A DNA stretch of 44,397 bases from Prevotellaceae bacterium (GCA_015257125.1 JABZKU010000020.1:1-44397), one strand, 5' to 3'. Shown: positions 1-8,992, counted from the first letter of the stretch. The notes: generated from the sequence alone by a model not told the origin. A program made the numbers and translations.

Positions 1-55
1 GGGCGGAGGCGATGCGGTCGATGAGCCGAAATTCGCCCAGTTCGGAGATTTGCAT
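1..55 (-). CDS. thiL: Thiamine-monophosphate kinase, N-terminal fragment cut by the window edge
   Basis: A minus-strand ATG at 55 opens a frame that runs off the left edge. The 18 visible residues, MQISELGEFRLIDRIASA, match the conserved ThiL start, where a Gly-Glu-Phe followed by Leu-Ile-Asp-Arg is typical. ThiL phosphorylates thiamine monophosphate to the diphosphate cofactor in the cytoplasm. The rest of the gene, including the ATP and metal sites, lies outside the window, so the call rests on this short motif only. It would be the next gene after the outer-membrane barrel gene, 88 bp downstream. Confidence 0.6.
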   Translation of the reverse strand, partial: MQISELGEFRLIDRIASA

Positions 56-143
56 GAGGAGGGGACTTGAGGGGCTGAGAAAGAAATGGCCGGCGCCTGC
101 GCGTGGGCGAGGCGTCGGCTGTGAGGGGCGGGAGCGCGGGGGC

Positions 144-629
144 TTAGAAGTAGTAGCCGAGTCCGAGACGGACGCCTACTTCGCTGCCGCCGGTGAAGTC
201 GTTGACCGAGACTTTGTAGAACACCTGGGGCTCGATGGCGACATAGTGGTTGAGATAGAACGTGTAGCCGAGCTCGAGGGGAATGTGGAGGTTGTTGATG
301 TTGGGGGCGTGGTGCGAAAATTCGGCACCGGTGCCGATGGAGAGTCCGTTTTGGATGACGTAGTAGCGGAGCCCTGCGCCGAGGGTGAAGGCATCGTTGT
401 GCTTGGCGTAGTGATTGTAGCCGAAGCTGGCGCGCGCCAAGAGACAATCGGCGACGAAGTAGCCCCCGTCGATGTTCATCCCTGCGCGGATGCCACCTTT
501 GTCGGTGTAGTTGAAATTGAGATTGGAGAGTCCGGCGGCGATGTAGCCGGTGCCGGCATCGAACTGGGCGTGGCTCTTGGTGAAACCGAGGGTTGCGAGG
601 AGAAAGAAGAGGGTGAGAATGCGTTTCAT
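144..629 (-). CDS. Small outer-membrane beta-barrel protein
   Basis: This 161-residue protein starts at the ATG at 629, chosen because it opens a clear signal peptide (MKRILTLFFLLATLGFTKSHAQ, cleavage expected after SHA). The frame stays open further upstream but that part is not protein-like. The mature part is about 140 residues of alternating polar and aromatic strands (for example GYIAAGLSNLNFNY and LGAGLRYYVIQNG) and ends in GLGYYF, the aromatic C-terminus typical of barrels inserted by BamA. The size suggests an eight-stranded OmpX/OmpW-like barrel. No substrate or partner can be read from the sequence. The neighbours, a quinone reductase and thiL, are unrelated, so the context does not help. 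Confidence 0.7.
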   Translation of the reverse strand: MKRILTLFFLLATLGFTKSHAQFDAGTGYIAAGLSNLNFNYTDKGGIRAGMNIDGGYFVADCLLARASFGYNHYAKHNDAFTLGAGLRYYVIQNGLSIGTGAEFSHHAPNINNLHIPLELGYTFYLNHYVAIEPQVFYKVSVNDFTGGSEVGVRLGLGYYF

Positions 630-738
630 GTGTAGAGAGAGATGGGAGGTGTAGAGATAAAAGCGAAGGGGGAGATGAGCCGAACAGTCGCTCGCACACG
701 TTGTACAACGGATGCGAACGACTGCGGTAAAATGGGGA

Positions 739-1296
739 TTAGAGGGTAGAAATGCGGGCGATGAGGCGCTGAGCGTGCTCGTCGGCCTTGGCTTCGATGG
801 CGGCGAGTTGTTCGGCATCGGTGCGCAGCGAGTAGGACACGCCGCAGGTGCTTTCGATGCCCACGAATTCCATGCCGGTGAAGCCGGCAGCGTGGATCAG
901 TCCCTGCATGAAGGGGGTGAAATCGGGGGCTTCGGCGCCTGCGGGGGTGAAGAACGGGGCGCCGGCACCCGTGGTGAGCGAGAGCAGGAGCTTCTTTCCC
1001 TTCAAGGCATCGCCGCCGGTGCCGTGAGAGAAGCCGTGAGTCCACACTTCTTCCATCCAACGCTGGAGCAACGAGGGGATGTTGAACCAGAAGAGGGGGA
1101 ACTGCAGCACGACAACGTCGGCGCGGCGCAGACGATCTTGCTCAACGGCGACGTCAATGGGCTTGTGGGTGTAGAGCGCGTCGAGGCGGAGCACTTCGAC
1201 ATTGGCAAGATCGCGTTCGAGGTGGTCGAGAATGCGGAGATTGGCGGCTGAGTTGTTGAGATCGGTGTGGCCGCTGACGATGAGGGTGTGTGGCAT
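739..1296 (-). CDS. Flavodoxin-fold NAD(P)H:quinone oxidoreductase (KefF/MdaB-like)
   Basis: The product has 185 residues from the ATG at 1296. It opens with MPHTLIVSGHTDLNNSAAN, where a first strand leads into the FMN-phosphate loop of the NAD(P)H dehydrogenase (quinone) family. The central block VLQFPLFWFNIPSLLQRW is the family signature around the flavin and dimer interface. The run LLLSLTTGAGAPFF then supplies the second flavin-contacting loop. Family members are cytoplasmic dimers that reduce quinones with two electrons, and some act as ancillary subunits of Kef potassium efflux systems. trkH lies 165 bp upstream on the same strand and a Kef-like antiporter is further along, but a functional link is only a guess. 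A start upstream of 1296 would add an unlikely low-complexity extension. Confidence 0.8.
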   Translation of the reverse strand: MPHTLIVSGHTDLNNSAANLRILDHLERDLANVEVLRLDALYTHKPIDVAVEQDRLRRADVVVLQFPLFWFNIPSLLQRWMEEVWTHGFSHGTGGDALKGKKLLLSLTTGAGAPFFTPAGAEAPDFTPFMQGLIHAAGFTGMEFVGIESTCGVSYSLRTDAEQLAAIEAKADEHAQRLIARISTL

Positions 1297-1461
1297 GAGT
1301 GTGTTGGTTGAAGGGGTGGGGGCGCGAAGCGGACGTGTCGGTCGGAAAAGAGCGGCAGAGCGCGAGCCGATGGGCGCGGTTGTAGGATTTTGCCCACGGG
1401 GGGTGGGGCAGAACAGACAATAATAAAAGAGGAGGGCGGCGCGGTGGGCGCCGAAGCGCAC

Positions 1462-2919
1462 TTAGTATTCGCGCCAGAAGGAGGGAGCGAAGGGCATGAG
1501 GAAGGCGAAGATTTCCAAACGGCCGGCGATCATCAGGAACGAGGTGACATAAAGACCGCCGTCGTGGAGTTCGTTCCAAGAGTCGAGGGGGCCGATGGCA
1601 TAACCGATGCTGGGGCCGACGTTGGAGAAGGCCGAAATGCTCAAACCCAGCGCGTCGAAGAGCGGAAGCCCCATGACGATGAGCGTACTTACCCCGATGG
1701 TGATGAGCAAGATGAAGAAACAGGTGTAGGCAAAGATGGATTGCACTACGTCTGTGCCGAGTTTGTCTTGATTGATGCGCAGTTGGAGCACAGCTCGCGG
1801 GTGGAGAATGCGGCGAAACTCGTTGCGAATGATTTTGATGGCTGTGAGCACGCGTACCACCTTGACGCCGCCGGCCGTACTTCCCGAGCAGGAACCGATC
1901 ACGCCCATGGTGAGGAGAATGATCCACGTGAGGTGGGGCCACATCAGGAAGTCTTCGGTCGTGAAACCGGTGGTGCTCATCATGGCGATGACGTTAAATA
2001 GCGATTGGCGGAAGGCATGTTCGCTAAAGTCGCCGGCTTCGAGCCATTTGCTGAGCGTGATGATCGTCACCGCCAGCACGACGAGGAGTAAGTAGAGATG
2101 CAATTCTTCGTCGCGGAAGATGTTGCGCCAACGACGCTTGAAGAATGTGAGGTAGAGCAGGGTGAAATTGATGGAACTGAACATCATAAACACCACGGCT
2201 GCGTATTCGATGAGCGGAGAGTTGAAGTAGGCGATGCTGGCACCGTGCGTGGCGAAACCGCCCGTTGCGATGGTGGCTAACGCATAGTTCACGGCGTCGA
2301 AGAGGCCCATGCCGCACAAATAATAAGTGAGTGCGCAGGCGATGGTTACGATCAGGTAGGTGCTCCATAGCCAGTGGGTCGTTGTGGACACGCGGGGGTG
2401 GAGTTTCCCCAATTTCAAGCCGGTGCTTTCGGCAGAGAAGAGCTGTTGCTCGCCCACACCGAGGGCGGGGAGCAGCGCGAGGGTGAAAAAGATAATTCCC
2501 ATGCCGCCTATCCAGTGCATCAGGCTGCGCCAGAAGAGAATGGAGTGGGGCAGGGCGTCGATGTGCTCGAGGGCGGTGGCGCCGGTGGTGGTGAATCCCG
2601 ACATGGCCTCGAAGAAGGCGACGGCAACGCGGTCGGTCACGCCGCCCGTTAGGAAGGGAAGCATGCCGAATAGGCAATAGACGATCCAAGTCGACGAGAC
2701 TATGAGATAACCGTCGCGACGACCGATTTCGGAATCGGCGTTTCGACTCAAAAGACTGAGCACTAAACTCGAAACAAGGCAGATGCCGATCGGAATGAGC
2801 CACATGCGATGGGCATTCTCCTCATAGTAGAAGCTCAGCCCGTAGCAAAGTGCCATCAGAGCGGCTTCGAGAAGAATCAAACCCGAGAGGGCTCGGGCGA
2901 TGATGCGGAGATTGAGCAT
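1462..2919 (-). CDS. trkH: Trk potassium uptake system membrane subunit TrkH
   Basis: TrkH is the 485-residue channel-like subunit that moves potassium across the inner membrane. The four pore loops are recognisable in order: MSGFTTTGATAL, ATGGFATHGAS, MMSTTGFTTEDF and FSNVGPSIGYAIG, each carrying the glycine of the selectivity filter. The motif SCSGSTAGGVKVVR between pore loops three and four is strongly conserved in TrkH. About ten hydrophobic helices are visible. The length fits the family. The ATG at 2919 directly follows the trkA stop codon without spacing, so the two are translated from one message and probably coupled. TrkA supplies the nucleotide-responsive gating ring. Confidence 0.95.
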   Translation of the reverse strand: MLNLRIIARALSGLILLEAALMALCYGLSFYYEENAHRMWLIPIGICLVSSLVLSLLSRNADSEIGRRDGYLIVSSTWIVYCLFGMLPFLTGGVTDRVAVAFFEAMSGFTTTGATALEHIDALPHSILFWRSLMHWIGGMGIIFFTLALLPALGVGEQQLFSAESTGLKLGKLHPRVSTTTHWLWSTYLIVTIACALTYYLCGMGLFDAVNYALATIATGGFATHGASIAYFNSPLIEYAAVVFMMFSSINFTLLYLTFFKRRWRNIFRDEELHLYLLLVVLAVTIITLSKWLEAGDFSEHAFRQSLFNVIAMMSTTGFTTEDFLMWPHLTWIILLTMGVIGSCSGSTAGGVKVVRVLTAIKIIRNEFRRILHPRAVLQLRINQDKLGTDVVQSIFAYTCFFILLITIGVSTLIVMGLPLFDALGLSISAFSNVGPSIGYAIGPLDSWNELHDGGLYVTSFLMIAGRLEIFAFLMPFAPSFWREY

Positions 2920-4263
2920 TCAATTGAAGTATTTCTCGAGACGGCGGAATTCATTTTTCAGACAGAAGAGCACTACCAAGTCGCCCTCTTCGAAAGTGGT
3001 GTTGCCGTTCACCATGTGCGCTTTGCCGTCGCGCAGGTAACCGCCGATGTTCACGCTCGGCGGGAGATTGAGTTGGGCTACGGGTTTGCGCGTGATGCGG
3101 GTATTGGCGTGCACCTTGTATTCTATCACGTCGGCATTGGCGATATCAAAACTTTTGAGGCTTTTGACGTCGGCTTTCAAGAGCATTCTGTGGATGTGGG
3201 CCGCAGCAAATGCTTTTTTGTTGATGATCGAACCGATGTCAAGTTGCTCGGCCATGGCGATATAGTCCGTGTTTTCGACCATAGCAATGGTCTTTTGCAC
3301 GCCCATGCGCCGCGCGGAGAGACAAGCCAGGATGTTGGTTTCGCAATTTTCGGAGGCGGCGACAAAAACCTCTGCGTGGCTGACATTTTCGTCCTGCAAG
3401 GCGCGGATGTCGCGTCCGTCGCCGTCGAGCAAAAGGAACTTCGGATGCGTGATAGCAGCCGTGATCGCGTCGAATTTAGCCGGGTTGCGCTCGAAAACCT
3501 TCGCTTTGATGTGGTGCGGAAGCGTGTTGATGCTGTGAATCACCGTGTCGGCCGCGCCCATATAGAAGACGCAATGCGTTTCGGTGGAATGCGCTTTGCC
3601 GAATCGTTCGCGCACATGCGTCACTTCTTCGGCGGTTGCCATGACAAACACGAGGTCGTCTTCCTCCAAGCAGTCGTTGCCGTGCGGAATCAGGGTTTCG
3701 CCGTTGCGTTTCACCGCTGTGATGTGGAAAGGGTCATCGGGGGCGACGATTTCGGCGAGGGGTCGATTGAGAATGTCCACACCGCGGCGCACCTTGACGG
3801 CAAAAAGCAGGAGTTTCCCGTCGCGCACTTGCCACCATTGGCGCGCCCACGGGCGAACGATGAGGTGATTGATTTCGGCGGCGGCGAGCATTTCGGGATA
3901 GATCACGCTGTCGATGCCGGCTTTGAGGAAAAATTCCTTATAGTCGTGGGCAGTGTATTCGGCGTTGTCCACGCGCGCCACAGATTTGAGGGCGCCGAGT
4001 TTTTTGGCCAGCATGCAGCACGTGATGTTGCGGCTCTCGTCGGGCGTGACGCCGATGAAGAGATCGGCGCCCTTGACATTGGCTTCTTGCAACAAAGAGA
4101 TGGAGCCGGGCGAGCCGCACAACGTGAGGATATCGACGCACGAAGCCACGCTGTTGAGGCGCTTTTGCTGTTCGTCGATGAGGGTTACGTCGTGGCCGTC
4201 CTTGAAAAGGAGTTTGGCTAAGTGGCTGCCGATTTGTCCGGCGCCTGCAATTACGATGCGCAT
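2920..4263 (-). CDS. trkA: Trk potassium uptake regulator TrkA
   Basis: TrkA is the cytoplasmic NAD(H)/ATP-binding ring that gates TrkH. The protein has 447 residues from the ATG at 4263, close to the usual length. It begins MRIVIAGAGQIGSHLAKLLF, a Rossmann GxGxxG nucleotide loop at residues 7 to 12, followed by an acidic strand end (VTLIDEQ). A TrkA-C module follows (FHITAVKRNG...LEEDDLVFVMA). A second Rossmann-like half begins near VFYMGAADTVIHSIN, where the glycine loop is degenerate, and a second TrkA-C module (GDLVVLFC) ends the protein. This is the RCK-C-RCK-C layout of TrkA. An upstream in-frame ATG at 4299 would add twelve residues that do not look conserved. The gene sits 267 bp downstream of dxs. 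Confidence 0.93.
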   Translation of the reverse strand: MRIVIAGAGQIGSHLAKLLFKDGHDVTLIDEQQKRLNSVASCVDILTLCGSPGSISLLQEANVKGADLFIGVTPDESRNITCCMLAKKLGALKSVARVDNAEYTAHDYKEFFLKAGIDSVIYPEMLAAAEINHLIVRPWARQWWQVRDGKLLLFAVKVRRGVDILNRPLAEIVAPDDPFHITAVKRNGETLIPHGNDCLEEDDLVFVMATAEEVTHVRERFGKAHSTETHCVFYMGAADTVIHSINTLPHHIKAKVFERNPAKFDAITAAITHPKFLLLDGDGRDIRALQDENVSHAEVFVAASENCETNILACLSARRMGVQKTIAMVENTDYIAMAEQLDIGSIINKKAFAAAHIHRMLLKADVKSLKSFDIANADVIEYKVHANTRITRKPVAQLNLPPSVNIGGYLRDGKAHMVNGNTTFEEGDLVVLFCLKNEFRRLEKYFN

Positions 4264-4410
4264 GGGAATGAGCGGGAGAAAAGGGGCGTGTGAAAACACA
4301 AAAAGGGGAGCGGCCGAAGGCGCGCGGCCTCGAATGAAGGCGGCTGTGCGCAGCAGTGGCCGAAAAAGGGTGTCGTACGGGGGCGACAGTGCGAGCCTTT
4401 CGTCCGCTCG

Positions 4411-4506
4411 CGGGTCGTTTTTTTCAATCCTCGGTGAGCGGTGGGCTGCAAGGTGTGTGCCTTTTGGTAGCCGGCGGGTCGTTTTTTTTCGATCGCCGGT
4501 GGGCGG
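4411..4506. repeat. Imperfect direct repeat between dxs and trkA
   Basis: Two copies of an element of roughly 32 to 36 bp lie 64 bp apart (from 4411 and from 4475). Both begin CGGGTCGTTTTTTT and continue with a related GC-rich block (TCGGTGAGCGG against CCGGTGGGCGG). The surrounding 267-bp gap holds no supported gene and no TAnnTTTG promoter. A duplicated segment is the simplest explanation. The T-tracts face the plus strand, so they do not terminate the minus-strand dxs transcript. Confidence 0.5.
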
Positions 4507-4530
4507 AAAGCAAAGCGCGCGGTCGTTGTG

Positions 4531-6507
4531 TTAAACCGTGGGCGCGGCGGGCTCGGCAAGGGCAGCGCGGAAGGCACGGGCGAAGCTTTCGCCGTCCATC
4601 GCGCAGTCTTTGCGCTGTTCGCCCACACTGCCGTGTTCGATGAAGCGGTCGGGCAGACCAAAACGCTCCACCGGCACCTGAATGCCGTGATCGGCCAGGA
4701 GTTCGAGCACGGCCGAACCGATGCCGCCTTCGCGCGAGGCGTCTTCGATGACGATGAGGCGGCGGTGCGTGCGCGCTATATTAATAAGGAGTGCCTCGTC
4801 GAGCGGTTTGGCAAAGCGCAGATCGACGTGCGTGATGCGCCCGTCGGCGGGAGCCGCGCCCTCAAAGTCGAGTGCACCGCTCGCGGCCGGGAGCTCAACG
4901 GCCAACTGCGAGATGAGATCGGCCACTTCGGCGCCGAGGGGGCCGAAGGTGAGGACGGCCAGTGTGCCATCGCCTTTGCGAAGCAGGCGGCCGCGACCGA
5001 TTTCGACGGCTTCGAGCGGACAACGCCAGTCGGAGCGATGGCCGGCACCGCGCGGGTAGCGGATGACAAAGGGGCCGCCGCCGGGCAGTTGTGCCGTGTA
5101 CATGAGGCGGCGCAGCTCGCATTCGTCCATCGGCGAGGCGAGGGTGAGATTAGGCACCGTGCGAAGCGCCGCAATGTCGAAAGCACCGTGGTGGGTGGGG
5201 CCGTCTTCGCCCACGAGTCCCGCACGATCCAGACAGAACACGACTTGGAGATTGAGCAACGCCGTGTCGTGGATGATGTTGTCGTAGGCGCGTTGGGCAA
5301 AGGCGCTGTAAATGTTGCAAAACGGCACCATGCCCTCTTTGGCCATGCCGGCCGAGAAGGTCACGGCGTGGCCTTCGGCAATGCCCACGTCGAAGGTGCG
5401 TTCGGGCATGACGCGTTGCAACAGGTGCATGCTGCAGCCCGTGAGCATGGCGGGCGTGACGCCGACAATGCGCTCGTTGCTTTGTGCCAATTCGACGAGG
5501 GTTTCGCCGAACACGTCTTGGAATTTGGGCGGCGCATCGCCCGTTTCGCCCGAAACCAGACGCACACCGGCAGCGGCGTCGAACTTTCCCGGTGCGTGCC
5601 ACACCACGGGGTCGCTTTCCGCGCGGTCGTAGCCCTTGCCCTTCACCGTTTTGATGTGTAACAGGCGCGGCCCGGTCATGGGACGCAGGGCGCGGAGCAG
5701 GCGAACGAGCGAGATCACGTCGTGACCGTCGTAGGGACCGAAATAACGGATGTTGAGTCCCTCGAAAATGTTCTGTTCGTCAGAGAGAAACGACTTGAAG
5801 GCGTTGTTGAGCCGGATGAGCCGCTTGCGACGCGAGGGCGGCAACCAGCCCCAACTCTCGAGGCGGCGCGCCAAACGATTGCGGAGTCCGTTGTAGGCCG
5901 AGGAGGTGTGGAGATTGAGCAGGTAGCGTTTCATCCCCCCGACCGAGTTCGAGATGCTCATATCGTTGTCGTTGAGGATGATAAGCAGGTTGTTGGGCGT
6001 CTCGCTCACGTTGTTGAGCCCCTCGAAGGCCAGTCCGCCGCTCATCGCGCCGTCGCCGATGACGGCCACCACGTGCTTGTCAGTTTCGCCGCGCTGCATG
6101 GTAGCCACACTCATGCCGAGGGCGGCCGAAATGGAGTTGGAGGCGTGGCCGCAGGCGAAGGTGTCGTATTCGCTCTCGGAGGGCGAGGGGAAGGGACGCA
6201 CGCCACCCCAACGGCGGTTGGTGTGGAACGTGTCACGACGGCCGGTCAAAATCTTGTGTCCGTAGGCTTGATGCCCCACGTCCCACACAATGCGGTCGTG
6301 GGGCGTGCCGAACACGTAGTGCAAGGCCACCGTCAGTTCGACAGTGCCCAGACTCGAAGCCAAGTGGCCGGGATTTTGCGAAAGTTCGTCGAGAATATCG
6401 GCACGCAGTTCGCGGCAGAGCTGCGGGAGCTCGCGGAGTTTGAGCTTGCGCAGGTCGGCCGGTGTGTCGATGCGGGAGAGGAGGGGATATTTGTCCGGGT
6501 GCGTCAT
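4531..6507 (-). CDS. dxs: 1-deoxy-D-xylulose-5-phosphate synthase
   Basis: Dxs condenses pyruvate and glyceraldehyde 3-phosphate to DXP, the entry step of the MEP isoprenoid pathway and a precursor of thiamine and pyridoxal phosphate in many bacteria. The 658-residue protein has the conserved early block FGTPHDRIVWDVGHQAYGHK. The thiamine-diphosphate motif begins GDGAMSGGLAFEGLNN and ends with LIILNDNDMSIS. The pyrimidine-binding domain contains VGVTPAM and FDVGIAEGHAVTFSAG, and DRAGLVGEDGPTHHGAFD is a Dxs hallmark. The C-terminal transketolase domain (FVIRYPRGAG) is complete. It starts 40 bp after udk and probably shares its promoter. Length and motifs are normal. Confidence 0.96.
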   Translation of the reverse strand: MTHPDKYPLLSRIDTPADLRKLKLRELPQLCRELRADILDELSQNPGHLASSLGTVELTVALHYVFGTPHDRIVWDVGHQAYGHKILTGRRDTFHTNRRWGGVRPFPSPSESEYDTFACGHASNSISAALGMSVATMQRGETDKHVVAVIGDGAMSGGLAFEGLNNVSETPNNLLIILNDNDMSISNSVGGMKRYLLNLHTSSAYNGLRNRLARRLESWGWLPPSRRKRLIRLNNAFKSFLSDEQNIFEGLNIRYFGPYDGHDVISLVRLLRALRPMTGPRLLHIKTVKGKGYDRAESDPVVWHAPGKFDAAAGVRLVSGETGDAPPKFQDVFGETLVELAQSNERIVGVTPAMLTGCSMHLLQRVMPERTFDVGIAEGHAVTFSAGMAKEGMVPFCNIYSAFAQRAYDNIIHDTALLNLQVVFCLDRAGLVGEDGPTHHGAFDIAALRTVPNLTLASPMDECELRRLMYTAQLPGGGPFVIRYPRGAGHRSDWRCPLEAVEIGRGRLLRKGDGTLAVLTFGPLGAEVADLISQLAVELPAASGALDFEGAAPADGRITHVDLRFAKPLDEALLINIARTHRRLIVIEDASREGGIGSAVLELLADHGIQVPVERFGLPDRFIEHGSVGEQRKDCAMDGESFARAFRAALAEPAAPTV

Positions 6508-6547
6508 GTCTATGAGGGGGACGTCGGCGGGCGACGTCGAGAGAGGG

Positions 6548-7186
6548 TCATTCGCCGAAGGCTTCGGCCAACTGGTTGCGGCGGAAAGCCGAACGGATGT
6601 ATTGCTGCATCATGGCGATGGCGCGCGCGTTGTCGCCGCCGTTGGGCAGGATGATGTCGGCATGTTGCTTCGAGGGTTCGATAAACTCGTCGTGCATGGG
6701 TTTGAGCACGTTGCGATATTTCTCAATCAGCATTTCGAGCGGGTGACCGCGCTCGGCGATGTCGCGCTCGATGACGCGAAGCAGGCGCTCGTCGGGACAA
6801 GTGTCGACAAAGATCTTGAGATCCATCTGTTCGCGCAGGTCGCGATCGTAGAGCGCCATGATGCCCTCGACGATGATCACTTCGCGCGGCTCCACGTGGA
6901 TCGTTTCCTTGCAGCGCGTGCACGTGAGGTAGGAATAGGTGGGCTGTTCGATGGCCACGCCGTGGCGAAGTTGCTCGATTTGGTGGGTGAGCAGCGGCCA
7001 ATCGAAGGCGTTGGGATGGTCGAAGTTCGTGAGTTTACGACGTTCTTCGGGCACGTCCCACTGATGTTTGTAGTACGAGTCTTGGGGGATGACGGCTACG
7101 GCGTTGGCCGGCAGACTTTCCACGATTTTGCGCACAACGGTGGTCTTGCCCGACCCCGTGCCGCCCGCGATTCCGATGATGAGCAT
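6548..7186 (-). CDS. udk: Uridine kinase
   Basis: Udk phosphorylates uridine and cytidine with ATP or GTP in pyrimidine salvage. The 212-residue product from the ATG at 7186 begins MLIIGIAGGTGSGKTTVV, whose P-loop (G8 to T15) binds the nucleotide. It also has the typical PQDSYYKHQWDVPEE block, NFDHPNAFDWPLL for substrate binding, and IIVEGIMALYDRDLREQMDLKIFVDT, the Walker-B-like segment and lid. The frame is open 24 codons further upstream, but a TACTTTTG promoter element at 7213 to 7220 lies inside that extension, so the later ATG is the real start. dxs follows after 40 bp. Confidence 0.95.
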   Translation of the reverse strand: MLIIGIAGGTGSGKTTVVRKIVESLPANAVAVIPQDSYYKHQWDVPEERRKLTNFDHPNAFDWPLLTHQIEQLRHGVAIEQPTYSYLTCTRCKETIHVEPREVIIVEGIMALYDRDLREQMDLKIFVDTCPDERLLRVIERDIAERGHPLEMLIEKYRNVLKPMHDEFIEPSKQHADIILPNGGDNARAIAMMQQYIRSAFRRNQLAEAFGE

Positions 7187-7212
7187 AGTGTTTGTGGGCT
7201 GGTAGTTATGCG

Positions 7213-7244
7213 CAAAAGTACACAGAAAAAACGAATCCTTGAAA
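7213..7244 (-). promoter_or_regulatory. Bacteroidetes-type promoter for udk-dxs
   Basis: The minus strand reads TACTTTTG at 7220 to 7213, a full match to the TAnnTTTG -7 element. Twenty bases upstream is TTTC (7244 to 7241), one mismatch from the TTTG -33 element. The expected start of transcription is about 20 bp before the udk ATG at 7186. Confidence 0.7.
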
Positions 7245-7338
7245 TTTCGCTCTTTCAAAAAGCCCTCTTTTCCTGCCCTGCGCGCGTGTTCTCTTCCGAG
7301 CGAGGAGGACTTTCGCCGAAAACTTGACCGTTTTTGAC

Positions 7339-7379
7339 AAAAAGTCCCCTTGTTTCGTGCGAAACAAGGGGACTTTTTT
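7339..7379 (-). terminator. Intrinsic terminator after the alkaline phosphatase gene
   Basis: A perfect 18-bp inverted repeat (arms 7339-7356 and 7361-7378, AAAGTCCCCTTGTTTC with a GTGC loop) is flanked by an A-run on the left and a T-run on the right. Either strand therefore shows a hairpin followed by T residues. It lies 57 bp past the phosphatase stop codon and separates that gene from udk. Confidence 0.88.
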
Positions 7380-7435
7380 GTGTCGGCCGAACAGGTTGTG
7401 CCGGCGGTTGTGGCTTTATGGGGCGGAACGGCCGA

Positions 7436-8860
7436 TTAGAGTCCGGCGGGGAGCTTGTAGCCGGCCAGACGCGCCACGATTTTCGGGATTTCGGTGTTGT
7501 CGATGCGACCGCGGAACTTCTCCGCGCCGGCGCCGATGGCAAAGACGGGCACATAACCGTCGGTGTGGCCGCCCGTGGTCCAGGCCACGTGGGCGTGCTT
7601 GGCGAGAATGCGCTTGGCCGTGGCGGCCAGTCCGCACTCGGAGGCGTAGAGTGATTCGGCGCCCTTGTCGCGTCCTTCCACCATGTCGGTGTAGGCTTGG
7701 CGCAGCGCTTCGACTTCGTCGCGGGTGGGTTGCAATTTCGTGCCGATGCCGAAGTTCACTTCCAGATCCTTGCGCACGAGGTCCCAAGTGAAGGCGTCGC
7801 CCTTCGTGCGGCGCAGGTATTTGAGGCGCGCAGTGTAGTTGTAGCTGCTCATCGTTTGTGCGGCGAGCAGACGGAGGTCGAGGTTGTAACCGCCGTTGCC
7901 GAGGGCGAGGCCGCCCGTTTCGTGGTCGGCGGTGATGAGGATGAGGGTTTCTTTCGGGTGCTTCTTGTAGAACTCATAGGCCACGCGGATGGCTTCGTCG
8001 GTGTCCACGACTTCGTGCACCATGGGGGCAGCATCGTTCGTGTGGCACGCCCAGTCGATCTTGCCGCCTTCGATCATGCAGAAGAACTTGGCGGGATTTT
8101 TCTTCATGAGGAAGTCGATGGCGCCGCGGGTGATGTCGGCGAGCGTCAAGTCGCCGGGTTTGCGGTCGAGGGCGTAGGGCAGCGAGGTGCTGTCGCGGTG
8201 GTTGGCCTCGCGGCTCTGGAAGTAGATCATGCGGTTGGCCTTGCGCCACGTGTTGTCGAACTCTTCTTTGCCGTTGGCGATGACGAAACCGGCATCGCGG
8301 GCTTGGGTATAGAGGTCGGCTTCGCCTTCTTTGAGCGGGGCGGGCTTGAGGAAGGAGCTGCCGGCGAAGAAGTCGAAGTTGGACTTGACGAGGTCGCGAC
8401 CGATCTCGGCGTACATCTTGCGGTGCTTCTGGTGGGCGTAGAAGCAGGCGGGGGTGGCGTGGTCGACACTCACGCTGGTGGCAATGCCCACCGCGGCACC
8501 GGCTTCTTTGGCCCACACGGCGATGGAGGTGATGGGCGTGATGCTGTCGGGGAGTACGCCCACGGCGTTGTTATATGTCTTGCGACCGGTGGCCAGTGCG
8601 GTGCCGCCGGCGGCCGAGTCGGTGATGCCGTGGCTGTCGCTCTGGGTGTTGACGAGCGCGACGTTGGGGAAGCTCGGGAAGGTGAGGGGTTTGATACCGC
8701 GGCGCCCTTCGATGGCGGCGAGGTAGGTCTCGGTGGCGTTGACTTGGTTCACGCCCATGCCGTCGCCGATGAAGTAAAAGACGTACTTCGGCCCTTTTTG
8801 GGCGAAGGCAGCGGCGGCAAAGGCCAAACCTAAACAGAGGGTGAGAAAATTGCGTTTCAT
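7436..8860 (-). CDS. Exported alkaline phosphatase
   Basis: The 474-residue protein carries a signal peptide (MKRNFLTLCLGLAFAAAAFAQ) and should act in the periplasm or at the surface, releasing phosphate from monoesters. The alkaline phosphatase core is complete. YVFYFIGDGMGVNQ holds a zinc/magnesium aspartate, TDSAAGGTALATG holds the phosphorylated serine (Ser82), EGGKIDWACHTNDA and LILITADHETGGL supply metal ligands, and GGHTDGYVPVFAIG gives the last zinc histidine. The length is normal for PhoA-type enzymes. A TAACTTTG -7 element lies about 125 bp upstream and a strong terminator follows, so the gene is probably transcribed alone. No Pho-box could be recognised. Substrate range cannot be read from the sequence. 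Confidence 0.92.
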   Translation of the reverse strand: MKRNFLTLCLGLAFAAAAFAQKGPKYVFYFIGDGMGVNQVNATETYLAAIEGRRGIKPLTFPSFPNVALVNTQSDSHGITDSAAGGTALATGRKTYNNAVGVLPDSITPITSIAVWAKEAGAAVGIATSVSVDHATPACFYAHQKHRKMYAEIGRDLVKSNFDFFAGSSFLKPAPLKEGEADLYTQARDAGFVIANGKEEFDNTWRKANRMIYFQSREANHRDSTSLPYALDRKPGDLTLADITRGAIDFLMKKNPAKFFCMIEGGKIDWACHTNDAAPMVHEVVDTDEAIRVAYEFYKKHPKETLILITADHETGGLALGNGGYNLDLRLLAAQTMSSYNYTARLKYLRRTKGDAFTWDLVRKDLEVNFGIGTKLQPTRDEVEALRQAYTDMVEGRDKGAESLYASECGLAATAKRILAKHAHVAWTTGGHTDGYVPVFAIGAGAEKFRGRIDNTEIPKIVARLAGYKLPAGL

Positions 8861-8984
8861 ATCGTGAGATGAAATTGGATGTTGGCTTGCGAAGGTCGGT
8901 GGGCGGGGCAGGTTTACCGCGTTTCGTCCGATGAAATGGGGAGAAACGGGGCAATAGGTGAGCCGATTTGCAATACCGATGGAG

Positions 8985-8992
8985 CAAAGTTA
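8985..8992 (-). promoter_or_regulatory. Candidate -7 element for the alkaline phosphatase gene
   Basis: The minus strand reads TAACTTTG, a full match to TAnnTTTG. No clear TTTG lies 20 bases upstream. It would give a leader of about 115 nt. The remaining 335-bp gap (8861 to 9195) holds the mreC terminator and no supported gene. Confidence 0.55.

Noticed and set aside
2809..4221. Plus-strand open frame of 470 codons opposite trkA
   Set aside because: It is the antisense shadow of a clear trkA gene, made possible by high GC content; its translation has no recognisable motif.
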